Below, piece after piece: positions 52,961 through 64,000 of a DNA stretch of 64,000 bases. The DNA is taken from the NCBI GenBank assembly GCA_029721515.1, contig CM056556.1:19968645-20032644 (forward strand), read 5' to 3'. The translations under genes and the position numbers were made by a program. A model generated the notes under the pieces. It had not been told where the DNA came from. It saw only the letters and a list, made by a program, of their open reading frames with translations, and searched no databases. The stretch is from Synanceia verrucosa (taxonomy: Eukaryota; Chordata; Actinopteri; Perciformes; Synanceiidae). Each line of letters begins with the position of its first letter. Within the stretch, counting starts at the first letter, position 1.

Positions 52961-54179
52961 TTTTTCCTGTAAGGTTCAAGATTTTGTTCCTGGTATGTAA
53001 ATGACTGCCTATGAGATGCTGATCTGTGAGAACACAAATATTATATTGTATAAAGATGACTGTATGGCTGTTGATCATATAGTGACAATAAAGGCTTTTG
53101 ATTTGATTTGTATGGTTAAATTCTCAACTATAACTTACCCTGTGTAAGTGACATGATCCCACACTTGCTCACAAAGTTTCCCTTTAATAACTTAATATTA
53201 ATTTTTAAAGACATTATGAACATTTTAGCACAATAGCTTCTAGGTCATCATCATCAGATCATTTGCCTCAATATTAGTGTGGGCTCATGTTACTAAACTG
53301 GCTGGTTTAGGAATGTGGTGGAGCCATGTAAGTGATTAAAATATAAGACTAATTTAAAGGCCACAGATAGAGAAAACAGTACCAGTGAAGGTCAGGAAGG
53401 ACATGATGGCCAAAGACAAAGTGCTTCCCCCAAGACCACAAACGTTATTACAAAAGCAGCACAATTAAAACAAATCAAAATGCTACCTAACCAAACCCAG
53501 TTAAAGTGCAGGCAGGGGTACTACAGGATGGCTAGGCGTGGCTGCAGCCGGGGAGGAAGAAGGGGGGCAGAGTACTCACCATGCTTCGTACCAAACACAC
53601 GCACATAAAAATAACCAAACTGCCAGGAAAAACTATAAAGTGTGAGGGACGTGCAAAATTACCACAGCACACGCACAAACTTAAAGGGGGTGTGAAGCTG
53701 GGATGAGGAGCTCCGAACACCGATCCCTCCACCGTCGGGGCAGCCACGCTATCACCCGTCCTGCAGTACTCGTGCAAAGAAAAAAAAAAAAAAAGAAAAC
53801 AAGAAATATATTAAAACCACACTGGACTGCTGCAATGGTCCGTTAAAAGATCTTGGGGGAAGAAAGAGACCACCTAATATAGAAAGAAAATTAACACCGA
53901 AATAATAATAAAGTAGAATTACAAAATGAGATAAACAACCAATAGAAACAAAACAGCAGTGGCAGTCAATCTTTCTAGAACCATATCCTACATGGAATTC
54001 ATGTGGGAGCAGGAGAACAACCAGGAAATAAAACCACAACACATGTGGAGACCTAGCACTCTCAAGGAGTGCAACAGCAATGGCAGCAAAGAGATGGGCA
54101 ACACCTTATCTGCCAGCTTACATAACTTAGTGGTTAATTAGTGGGAGGAGCTGGCTGCTATTGAACCCTACGGTGACCC

Positions 54180-55278
54180 AGGAGGGACATTTACTACCAG
54201 TCACAGGTACACCTGTTTTTATTAGAATTAAATGTTTATCATAATTGTTTCTTAATCTTTATACGAGCAATTAATAATACATTAATGAAAATGAAATATT
54301 TGGTCAGCTTCCAGATCAGGTGATCAATTGCCTCAAAAATCAGTGTGGGATTGCGCTACTACACAGGCTGGATGAGATAGGCCTATACATTTTATTTATT
54401 TAATTATGTTCTTTAGAATTTGGATTACTAAAATAATTTAATAATAATAATAATAATAATAATTAAAAGGAGAAGTAGCATGGCACTGTAGTCATTTCTG
54501 TGTGTTTAATAATATGGGTGCACATAGAATCTTGGAGTGTCTGGCTTGATGGAACAGAAAAGGTGGACTCGAAGCAAATGTCTGTCAACTTAAAAAGTAA
54601 CTTATGCTGCGCCCCTTGCTTCCAGCTCTTTACTACAGTATATCATTTTGACGCTTTCATTTTTTAAGAAATGTAACTTACCCTTTTTCGTCATCACCAT
54701 GTCCAGGTTTATTTTGTGATGGTGACTTTAGAATGGTATTACTGCAAAATGATGTTCTCCTTTAGGCCTTATGTGTGTCTTGGCAACGGTCTGTTATACA
54801 GAAACAACAATAAAACACATACGCATCACATTATGAAAGAGCTTGTGATTTTTTTTGGCTAAAGAGATGGTGACAGCAGAGGTACAGCTCAGGTGAGCGA
54901 GGTGGAGAGCGTAGGCTATAGCGTGTCCTTTATCTTCTTATTTTATTTTTAAATAAGGGCACTGTCCTTACAGGTGAAGCATAGCCTAAGCACACAGACA
55001 TTCCGCTTTTCTGGGTTCTTATTTGATTCAGAATGAATACAATCCCATATTTAATATTGGCTAATATAGGCTATAGCCAACACCCTGGTCTACATTCAAA
55101 TGATAAGCTACAGTAGGACACGTGATTGAGGGAGACAGTTTGATTTAAAAAAAAAAAAATTCCTGTGACATTTTATTTCCTGTTGCTTTTATAAAAAATA
55201 TGAAGAAATCTGGATTTATTGTTCATTTGTAAACACTTATCAGTCTAAATAGGCAAGAATCTAATCTAACCGCACAGC

Positions 55279-55280
<2 letters not shown>
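54180..55280. other. Unassigned stretch inside the inverted-repeat segment
   Basis: AT-rich, with a TAA/ATA run at 54440-54463. No ORF or known repeat is recognised. Confidence 0.5.

Positions 55281-55312
<32 letters not shown>
55281..55312. repeat. (AG)n microsatellite
   Basis: A perfect AG run of about 16 units directly next to the inner edge of the right inverted-repeat arm. Confidence 0.9.
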
Positions 55313-55315
<3 letters not shown>

Positions 55316-55318
55316 TCT

Positions 55319-55515
55319 CCATGGTCGTGGAGCGGAGAGTCAGCAGCTGGATTCTGCACCCACGGTCAGGAGGCTATTAGTAGGTACAAATAACAACAAT
55401 CAAACAACAACAACAGCAACCATTATTCATTGAGTTATTACATTTGCGGGAAGTTACTACAACATTGAAAGTTGAACATTTTCACTTCCCCACAATAAAT
55501 CTCTACAAACGTAAT
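55319..55515. repeat. Right arm of the long inverted repeat
   Basis: Inverted partner of 50121-50275. Its outer end reads CTACAAACGTAAT, mirror of ATTACGTTTGTAG at 50121. Confidence 0.75.
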
Positions 55516-56154
55516 AGTTATTACATTTCAATCAGGACAGACTAATAAGATAAAAAGAGACAGCTGGAAAGTGCGATAACATTTATTGTGCGAGCAATAA
55601 TTTATTTGGCGCTCAGACACTGGGGAGTAGATCAGTATAGTGACTGATCTAGGGAAGAAATGCTGGGATCTGAAAAGATGTTCTCCCCCGGGCCTAGACA
55701 CTGGTGGTGGTAGAGCATGGGGCCGTCTGCTGAGGGACGTCCAGTTGGACGACCCACTGACGACACCCAATATCTTGAGAAGGTGGTGATGGGGTGGAGG
55801 TGGCCTGGAGTTTCAGCTGGCTGACAGCACGAAGACAGCAGAGAGAGAGAACGCTTTTAAATTTCACAGTTAATGACTGATTGGTGGAAGAGAAAGGAGG
55901 ATGGCCAACTGTGATTGGATGCTTATGTGACAAGGGCGGAGCGAGAGGATAGTGGGAGGGCTGGGAAGAGGCTTGGATGTGAGTTTAGAGAGATAGTCTT
56001 CCTGTCTGAATTTTCGCTTTTCCATTTGTGGAAAATCACATTACGTTTGTAATAGGCAGCAACTATTACGTTTACAGGATTATTAGATTAAAAGCTGCAT
56101 ATTTTTATAACATTTGTGGTTTATTATGTTTGCGGACATTACTACATTGTCAGG

Positions 56155-57345
56155 TGTTACAGTAAATGTAAGATGCACTTGTGGCATCTAGTGGTAACGT
56201 CTGAGAGTGGAGTAGGAATGTCATGGCGGCAGTCCAGATTCAGTACTGGTAATGACTGTAAGAATTAACAGGAAAATGAACCCAAATGCACGACTCAAAA
56301 ACAAAGTATCAACTGAGGTTTTATTAAGGAGAACAGAAATACAGGTACAGGGAGGAATGAGCACTCTAGCCTGACTACCTTAAAGGGACTGAAGACACTG
56401 CAACACAGGCTATCAAAATTACAAAGGAACAAAAGGAAGGCTATTAAACTTACAACTGAAAATAATCGCTGACTCTTACTAATTCTTATCTAAAAGGGAA
56501 CAATATGTTCAAACAGAAAATGCTCACATAAGGTGAGGACAAAGGGGACAAAATAATAATAAAAAAATGCTCACAAATGTGAGGATCTAAGGACAATTTA
56601 TTAACAATAACAACTGGGACATTCACCAAAAGGGTGAGGAACAAGCTAAGTTACAGAAAAACACTTAAACACGGAAGACTATCTACACTGACAGACAAGC
56701 ACGTGGAAGACAAAGTGACAACGGAAACACAGCTCAATGGACAGACACTGACGAGGGGGAACCAAACAGGGACGAAGACATGACGTGAAGAAAGGCAGGT
56801 AGACTTGGTATGGAAACACAAGACGTGCTGGCACAAGAGGAGGTCAGACTCAGACATAAATACACTAGGTAATGGCGAACAGCTGGAAACAATCAGGGTC
56901 GGGGCAGGAAGAGTGAAGCTGAAACACAAAGGAAGACAATTAATTACAAAATAAAACAGGAAGTGACAAGACCAAATGACAAGACAGAAATAATAATTAC
57001 ACTTAACTTGACAAGCATGACAATGACCACACAAGTGTCATATTCACCCATTTATATTTCATATTTATCCCAAAAACATATAGTGGTCTGTTCTTGTGTG
57101 TTGCTAATCATATTTGTTTCATTATGTGAATATTTTCTTTATGCTATGAATATATGTATATCAAGCCAGGAAAAAAAATGTAATTGGGGGCAGAAAGCAC
57201 TTCCTCTGCTGCTGGCAAACCCCATGCATGAGCCCACTGTAATTATTTTATGTCTGCTGACCCACTGTGCAGGAAATGTTTCCTCTGCTTCTGGTGAATA
57301 AACAAGCCACATCCATCAGTCACCATCAGTCGAGCCTCCTCCAAA
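56155..57345 (+). repeat. Retro-repeat, split by a solo LTR (spliced-looking copy)
   Basis: 56155-56256 (CTTGTGGCATCTAGTGGTAA...) and 57028-57345 (CACACAAGTGTCATATTCAC... through GAGCCTCCTCCAAAAAGC) together match 33737-34136. CTGCTGG joins directly to CAAACCCCATG and GTGCAG to GAAATGTTTC. AATAAA occurs at about 57297. A microsatellite follows. Confidence 0.6.
56257..57022 (-). mobile_element. Solo LTR with 5-bp target duplication
   Basis: The segment is TGTAAG...CATGACA on the plus strand, flanked by ATGAC at 56252-56256 and 57023-57027. On the minus strand it starts TGTCATGCTTGTC and ends TTCTTACA. Minus-strand AATAAA lies at 56320-56325. Length 766 bases, no internal domains, so a solo LTR left by recombination. 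Confidence 0.8.
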
Positions 57346-57490
57346 AAGCTATATATATATATATATATATATATATAAGTATATACATGTATGTATACGT
57401 GTACGTGTACACGTATACACGTATACGTGTATACGTATATATCGATGTATACGTATGTATACATACATACGTATACATGTTCACCATAAC

Positions 57491-57542
<52 letters not shown>

Positions 57543-57576
57543 TATGTATACATACGTATATATATATGTATACATA

Positions 57577-57642
<66 letters not shown>

Positions 57643-57722
57643 TATGTATACATACGTATATACGTATGTATACATGTATACGTATATGTATACATACATA
57701 CGTATACATGTTCACCATAAAC

Positions 57723-57772
<50 letters not shown>

Positions 57773-57783
57773 GTTATGGTGAA
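57346..57783. repeat. Palindromic AT/GTAC-rich simple repeat
   Basis: TA runs alternate with TACGTG and TACATACGTATACATG words. The word TTCACCATAACCATACATA occurs at 57480, near-identically at 57712, and inverted at about 57764-57783, so 57712-57783 is a near-perfect palindrome around a TA core. Confidence 0.85.
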
Positions 57784-57959
57784 ATTAAAAGTTACCAAAT
57801 AATTTAATATACATATGATGTTAAAATTTATAAATAATTTGTGTTTAAAACAAGCGATTACAAAGATATAATTTCATGGGTTTGAGTGTAAAGAAAAAAA
57901 AGGGGTAAAAGTAATTGTTATTACGTTAAGTTACGTGGGTCAGTTCATGACCTTGGGGC

Positions 57960-58545
57960 ATGTTTTTTATGTTCTGTGGGTGGATGGGTGAGAGATGGAA
58001 GACGCAGCAACGTCAACGGGGTTAATGGCGCCGGGCAGATGGCAGCGGACTGTGTGTGTGCCGCCGGTGTAGTGGCGTGATTGTACACTGTTGCAACGAC
58101 GTATGGAAAGAGTGAGAGTCAGGCTTTTCACCTCAGTCAAAGGTTTTGTTTTATCTGTAGGATGTGACATTTCCTGTATTGCCTTCACTTTGTCTATTCC
58201 TGGCTCAATACCTGATGGAGACAGCTTGTCTCCCAGAAAAGTGATTTCAGTCACACCAAACTGACATTTAGCTCTGTTCAGCTTTAGTCAATACTTTTTA
58301 ACTTGCTGCAGCACTTAGGTGAGCCTCTCATTATGGTGTTCAAGCATTAAACCCCAACCACTATGTTATCCACGTACAACCGGACCCCACTGATGCTCCA
58401 TGGTCCTGTGAAAGACCTCGGGAGCAGAAGTGATTCCAAAAGGCATCTTCAGAAAACAGAACGTCCAAAAGGTGTATTAAATGTGCACTTTGTGCTGTCC
58501 TCGTGCAGCTTCAGCTGCCAAAATCCTTGACATGTGTAGCGTGAC
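57960..58545 (-). pseudogene. Gypsy RT fragment
   Basis: The minus strand holds FWQLKLHEDSTKCTFNTPFG, KMPFGITSAPEVFHRTMEH, VRLYVDNIVV and VTEITFLGDKLSPSGIEPGI, then KVKAIQEMSHPTDK in three frames. The catalytic motif reads YVDN instead of YVDD. It ends without LTRs. Confidence 0.7.
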
Positions 58546-59809
58546 TATGATGATAAAATAATGAACTGAACTGATAATGAAGGCATTCTCTAACTTCTCT
58601 GTGTTTTTCCAGGAACACCATCTGACCCTCAGGTCACTAAGAGCTGAAGACTTTATGACTGGCCTGAACAAACTCAAGAAAACAACAAATTTGACAAGTT
58701 TATGAATCCAGGTCACTTTCTGTGACATCTGGTTCCTCCCAAAGAGTGGGAAAGGAGGAAAGCTTCAGAGGAAGCTTTATGGCTATACATTGCATTCCTG
58801 CTGTGCCAACCCTGGCACTTACATCCACACATCCAGAGTTTGTCTTCATAAGTTAAAACCATAAGTGAATAAGTGTACATATACAGCTATGCATAGACCT
58901 GCCTGTTGTAGTACACGTACCTACATTCTATAATTCCATGGTTCATCTGTGTTGTTTAATTTGTTTATTAATTTCAATTTAATTGATCAGTTTTGTTTAG
59001 TGTTTTTCTATCATATCTGTGTTTGGTGTTTTTCTACACCTGAGAGGGAGAAGAAAGGAATTAATAAAGTAAAGCACAGTAGTATTAACATTAAATAAGT
59101 TAAAGAAAGAATACAACTTCAGATAACCTCAAATGGGAGTGGCCAGTTAAACACACACCAGATCCCTGACCAGAGACCATAAAACTCGATCAAGACAGCT
59201 TCAGTGAGTCTGATCTCCTCTGCTGCTCCAATCCACTGCTCCTTGGCATTTTCCCTCTCTCTAGTCCACAGAGAGAAGGAAGACACGTTGCACTGGTACG
59301 ATGCCAGTAGACCCTCCATCTATGGGGCGGGGGGCGGGGGTTGAAGAAAGGACAGTGACAGTGACAAACATGTCCAAAGATGTCCAAGAGAGCCACTGGT
59401 GATGAAGCGACCCGAGCCAAAGTTGTCTCCATGGAATCCAGCAAATCCAAAAGGCAGAGTTCCAGACAAAAGCTGCAGCCACTCTTCAGCAACACCTCCA
59501 TCCATTTACAAACATATACATTTTCAGATGTGAAAGCATCTTGATGATTAGACCATTAAATTAACTGAAATAATTTAGGGCTAATGTAATCTACTAAAAC
59601 TTAGATTCATAATATTAAACTGCTCCACAATCTTCTCTGAAGCCTCTTAATCTCACGTGCTGAACGGCGCACAAAACCTAAACTAAATGTAGTTGATGAC
59701 AATCCAACTGTTAATTTGGTTAATATCAGTCCCTGAATTGAGCTAGTCACATTGAATTAATATCATTTATTCATTCAAAAAACTCTCCTTTTGTTTAATC
59801 ATTTAGTTA
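58546..59809. other. Unassigned stretch
   Basis: No confident gene. The minus strand at 59505-59270 has a coding-like pattern with a possible 60-base GT-AG intron, discussed as a finding. Confidence 0.4.
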
Positions 59810-61069
59810 CAGGGGTTGGACAATGAAACTGAAACACCTGGTTTTAGACCACAACAATTCATCAGTATGGTGTAGGGCCTCCTTTTGCAGCCAGTACAGC
59901 ATCAGTTTGTCTTGGGAATGACAGATACAAGTCCTGCACAGTGGCAAGAGGGATTTTGAGCCATTCTTCTTGCAGAATAGTGGCTAGATCACTACATGAT
60001 GCTGGTGGAGGAAAATGTTTCCTGACTCGCCCCTCAAAAACACCCCAAAGTGGCTCAATAATATTTAGATCTGGTGACTGTGCAGGCCATGAGAGATGTT
60101 CAACTTCACTTTCATGTTCATCAAACCACTCTGTTACCAGTCTTGCTGTGTGTATTGGTGCATTATCATCCTGATACATAGCACTGCCTTCAGGATACAA
60201 TGTTTGAACCATTGGGTGCACATGGTCCTCCAGAATGGTTCGGTAGTCCTTGGCAGTGACGTGCCCATCTGGCACAAGTATTGGGCCTACGGAATGCCAT
60301 GATATTGCAGCCCAAACCATCACTGATCCACCCCCATGCTTCACTTTAGGCATGCAACAGTCTGGGTGGCACGCTTCTTTGGGGTTTCTCCATACCATAA
60401 CTCTCCCGAATGTGGGAAAGACAGTAAAGATGAACTCATCAGAGAACAATAGATGTTTCACATTGTCCACAGCCCAAGATTTTCGCTGCTGGCACCATTG
60501 AAACCAAAGTTTGGCAGTGGCACGAGTGACGAAAGTTTTGGCTACAGCATCCCTGCCATGGATATTGACCCTGTGGTGCTCCCGACAGACAGTTTTGGTG
60601 GAAACAGGAGAGTTGAGGTGCACATTTAATTCTGCAGTGAGTTGGGTAGCTGTGGTTTAATGTTTTTTGGATACAATCCGGGTTAGCACCCGGACATCCC
60701 TTTCAGACAGCTTCCTCTTGTGTCCACAGTTACTCCTGTTGGATGTGGTTCATCCTTCTTGGTAGTATGCTGACATTACCCTACCCGTGGCTTTTGATAC
60801 ATCACAAAGACTTGCTGTCTTGGTCACAGATGCACCAGCAAGACATGCACCAACAATTTGTCCTCTTTGAACTCTGATATGTCAATGTTATGCGCATAGC
60901 AATATTTTAAGCAAAACTGTGCTATTACTCTGCTAACTGAACCTTCACATTCTGCTCTTACTGGTGCAATGTGCGATCAGTGAAGTTTGGCCACCAGGTT
61001 GGTCAAATTTAGCCATGAAACTTCCAACACTAAATTGGCCAGTGTTTCAGTTTCATTGTCCAACCCCTG
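59810..61069 (-). mobile_element. Tc1/mariner-superfamily element with DD36E spacing
   Basis: CAGGGGTTGGACAATGAAAC at 59810 is inverted at the right end (ending 61069), with TA on both sides (59808-59809, 61070-61071). The minus-strand transposase frame (60623-59862, extending upstream) contains KRKLSERDVRVLTRIVSKKH, VKHLLFSDEFIFTVFPTF with the first Asp, VKHGGGSVMVWAAISW, MYQDDNAPIHTARLVTEWF with the second and PAQSPDLNIIEPLWGVFEG with the Glu. I count 36 residues between the second Asp and the Glu, against 34 in classical Tc1. A stop at about 60657 and damage farther upstream disable it. The carboxyl two-thirds is one uninterrupted frame. Confidence 0.9.
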
Positions 61070-61718
61070 TAATTATTTTCTTTTTGTAGTTTGGTCATGT
61101 AAGTCTCTTAAATAAACATCTCATTTTATAAAGTACTAGGTTATTTGATTTGTGTGTGTGTGTAAAGCAAACTAAATCACTGTACACTAGAGAAAGAGAG
61201 TTTATTAATGTCAAATTCACAAGTTTTCCCTAAATAAATACCTATTTTGTTATTAATTAATGATTGATTTCTAAATCGGCTCCAAGTATTAATGCTACAG
61301 ATGCATCCAACTTACTGAAGAATTGTGCACCAGCCATTCACTTGTTATGTCATCTCTGGTTGGTATCTGAAAATGCTCTGTCTTTATGTCAGCATTAATG
61401 TCTTTTGGATCCATGCACATATGAAGTGGTTAATATACATTCATATATTGTGTACATGTGTATCTGTTATGAGTAATATACAGTCATATGCTATATTTTA
61501 ATATCACCTGTGTAGGGCTGGTCAGAAGTGGCCTAACCTGCTGATTCATTTTTGGTGGTGATCGGATCCGATTCAAAGGCACCACCAAAAATTTATCAGT
61601 TTTAAGTTAGATCACTTCCAGCCAATCCTGAAAATTTCGTCAAAAACCATCTATAACTTTTTGAGTTACTTTGCAAACCGGCTTATGATTTGGATGAATG
61701 TGAGGTTTGGCCTTCCTG

Positions 61719-62964
61719 TCCTTTTTTTTTTCCAGAAATATTTTTTATTGAATTTTGACTTTTTTTCTCCAAAATACAGAACCGCTCAGACATGACAGAA
61801 TTAGAAAAAAAACAGAGCTGGACATGTGGATACAGTAAATAGAAAATAAATATTAAATAGGAGTAAGAAGCAGTGGGCACAGTTCTCATTCTCCTCCCCA
61901 CATTCCAACTGTGATAATAAAAACAAGGCAGTATCCAGATGAGAGTCAATAAAGAGCAAGCAAGACAAGGCTACAAGATTCAAAACAAAGGACAAGCTAG
62001 GCTGATCTGGGGAATCCATGAAGCAGGGAGGATGACAGTATGGGTTCAATATGGTGCAAGTATGGGTCCCACACCTCATAGAAAGCATCTATTTTGGAGT
62101 CAAGCATACATGTGATGTATTCACTAGGGATACATTCCATAACAATGTTATGCCATGATTTTTTTGTGGGCGCAGCATCCTTGATCCAGAAAAGAAGAAG
62201 AAGAAGAATTCCTTTATTAAAATTACATTTTTTCACTCTGTTAGTATATATATATATATATTTTTCAGTTGCACATTACACACACAAGTCATGAAACAAA
62301 CACATGCATTAGAGGAGAGGTGTCAGAGTGAGGGGGCTGCCCCTTATCCAGGCGCCCCGAGCAGTTGGGGGTTCGGTGCCTTGCTCAAGGGCACCTCGGC
62401 AGTGCCCAGGAGGAGGAACTGGCACCTCTCCAGCTACCAGTCCACTCTCCACATTTTGGTCCGACCTGGACTTGAACTGTCGACCCTCCGATTCCCAGCC
62501 CAAGTCACTACAGACTGAGCTACTGCCGCCCCCGAAAGTAGAATGTTCTTTCTCGCAGCAAAGGTCAGTATATTGAAAAGTCTCCTGTGTTTACTGTCAG
62601 CAATCTGACCATCTGGGAGACCCAGTGTCAGGCACAAGGGGTCCATCCGTATTGGGACACCAAAGATAGCAGTCAGTTCAATTATGATGCTAGACCAATA
62701 GCTTTGTAACTTCACACATGACCAGAGGCAGTGAATATAATTACCAGTTTCAGACTTGCATTTCCAGCAAAGCGGGGAAATATTAGCGTCCATTTTGTTC
62801 TTGACAGCAGGTGTTATATGTGTGCGATGTATAAGTCTGAACTGAATAGATTTGGTATGATTACAAACAGAGATATTCATGGCCTGAGACCAGACCTCCT
62901 GCCAGATAGCATCATCTATATGTGGCGGCACGAGCACGGGCGGATTACTTGATGGTAGGGTCAA
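61719..62964 (-). mobile_element. L1-like LINE 3' end, split by a SINE
   Basis: The minus strand at 62964-62536 encodes IDDAIWQEVWSQAMNISVCN, IQFRLIHRTHITPAVKNKMD, CWKCKSETGNYIHCLWSC and DPLCLTLGLPDG, ending RKNILLS. The frame resumes at about 62198 with FWIKDAAPTKKSWHNIVMEC. The 3' UTR has AATAAA and a poly(A) end (T run at 61719-61729 on the plus strand). Confidence 0.75.
62199..62535 (-). mobile_element. tRNA-derived SINE, copy 2
   Basis: On the minus strand GGGGGCGGCAGTAGCTCAGT begins the tRNA-like head (A box TAGCTCAGTCTGTAG; B-box region GGTCGACAGTTCAAGTCC). It ends with AAGGAATTCTTCTTCTTCTT. It lies inside the L1 copy. Short flanking GAAAG words may be the duplication. Confidence 0.8.
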
Positions 62965-62999
62965 TTTGGGAATAAACAGTTCAACCAGACAACGCCACC

Positions 63000-63576
63000 C
63001 TGGGAGTTTCGCCCAAGGAAGTAGTTAGAACAGATTATAAAGGCACGTTAGGTTCGTGATACAGAGAGGGCAAGAGGCGTGGTTCTGATAGATATACACA
63101 AATTCTTTATTTAACAATCAGATATTTAAAAAAAAAAACACAATCCACCACACATACAGGGGCGAGAGGGGAGGATAACCAAACAAGGACTTGTGACACT
63201 TGCGCGCGCACACACACACACACACACAGAGTTAAACTGCCAAAAATAACCAAATTATAATCCCAAAATAACAGTTACAAAATAATCGACAAATAATCTA
63301 AACAGAGTTGAACGGCCAGCTGGTTGCATCAAACAATGAAGCAGCTGAACAGAATAAAGCTAAAGTAATCAAATTAGAAAACCCCAAAAAAAAACAATCT
63401 CACCCAAAATAAGCAGAAAAATAATTTCCAAATAAACGAAAAAAAACCTCAATTCATCAGAACCTGCTGAGTAGTAAATAAGACACACCGTTTTTCACGT
63501 GAGCGCGTGCATGAACCATTTGATCTGACCGGAAGTTATTGGGGGGAAGGGGGAGGGGGGAGAGGAAGGAGGAAGG
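63000..63576. other. Unassigned stretch with (CA)n
   Basis: A (CA)n run at 63205-63228. No gene is recognised. Confidence 0.5.
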
Positions 63577-63577
63577 G

Positions 63578-63617
<40 letters not shown>

Positions 63618-63690
63618 AGTTTGTATGTTCTCCCTGTGCTAACGTGGTGCTCCGGTTTCTTCCCACGTTCCAAAAACATGCTTGAATGGA
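63577..63690 (+). repeat. (GT)n microsatellite and V-SINE scrap
   Basis: A (GT)n run (63580-63615) leads directly into GGAGTTTGTATGTTCTCCCT and TTCCAAAAACATGC, the core of the SINE at 32481. The tRNA-like head is replaced by the GT run. Confidence 0.65.
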
Positions 63691-64000
63691 AACTGCCTAA
63701 ACATCAATTGATTTTGACCATTAATAAAATACCAATAATAAATACCAATAAAATTTGTCATCACTTCATATCAATAAGAGTCGAATAAGAGTAAGAGTCA
63801 GATCACTTCCTCTAGAGAGGTTCAAAGTAAAGATAAAAGCAAGTTTTAATGTTACGAGTGGTGAGGATGTCCTCACAGTGCAGAAATGTCCTCATGCACC
63901 CATAATGATGTCATAGTGAACTGACACACTCTGCATCACACTCTGCATCTCTAACAAGATTTTCAAGGAGTGTTAATTTTATTTATAAGGTAAATAATGT

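Noticed and set aside
58477..58728. Minus-strand ORF near the Gypsy RT scrap
   Set aside because: Weak likeness to the RT-RNase H connection of Gypsy, but it lies on the wrong side of the RT fragment for one element; left unassigned.

Overview
This is nuclear DNA of a vertebrate, almost certainly a teleost fish. It has intron-containing genes with GT-AG junctions, long AC/AT microsatellites, tRNA-derived SINEs of the Mermaid/DANA (V-SINE) type, Tc1/mariner elements, L2-, L1/Tx1-, I- and Rex3-type LINEs, and Gypsy LTR retrotransposons. There is no operon-like organisation, and most long ORFs are transposon relics.

Three host genes can be modelled. (1) snx22, a PX-domain sorting nexin, lies on the minus strand at 11173-17594: 7 coding exons, 188 aa, all splice phases agree. 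(2) dnai4 (wdr78), an axonemal dynein intermediate chain with C-terminal WD40 repeats, lies on the minus strand at 21078-28929: 17 coding exons, 719 aa, all phases agree. (3) An unnamed gene lies on the plus strand at 37250-38317: a signal peptide followed by a Gly/Ser/Tyr-rich protein with five 23-residue repeats, 295 aa. It has a TATA box upstream and I do not recognise it.

Layout. 1-8240: LINE graveyard, mostly minus strand (L1-like, two L2-like, one I-clade with RNase H, then a long L1-like copy) plus MITEs. 8240-20700: snx22 with its introns and flanks, MITEs and microsatellites. 20700-29600: dnai4, with Tc1 and SINE pieces in introns and a Harbinger remnant upstream. 29605-36080: a TTAA-flanked element, two abutting Tc1 elements, a V-SINE, a repeat split by a solo LTR, and a fold-back element. 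36700-38450: the Gly/Ser/Tyr-rich gene. 38900-49660: a nested stack of LTR elements. A plus-strand Gypsy is interrupted by a nearly full minus-strand Gypsy; that one carries a solo LTR in its protease and a Tc1 element in its 5' LTR. 50100-55515: a 5.4-kb segment bounded by inverted repeats that carries integrase-like and other relic domains. 56150-58550: a repeat split by a second solo LTR, a palindromic AT/GT tract and a Gypsy RT scrap. 59810-61069: a Tc1-like element with DD36E spacing. 61720-62970: an L1-like 3' end split by a tRNA SINE.

The host genes do not form one pathway: ciliary motility (dnai4), endosomal trafficking (snx22) and a secreted structural-looking protein. No functioning new system is evident. 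The least explained items are the inverted-repeat-bounded segment at 50.1-55.5 kb, the Gly/Ser/Tyr-rich gene, and a repeat family present in both spliced-looking and unspliced-looking copies.
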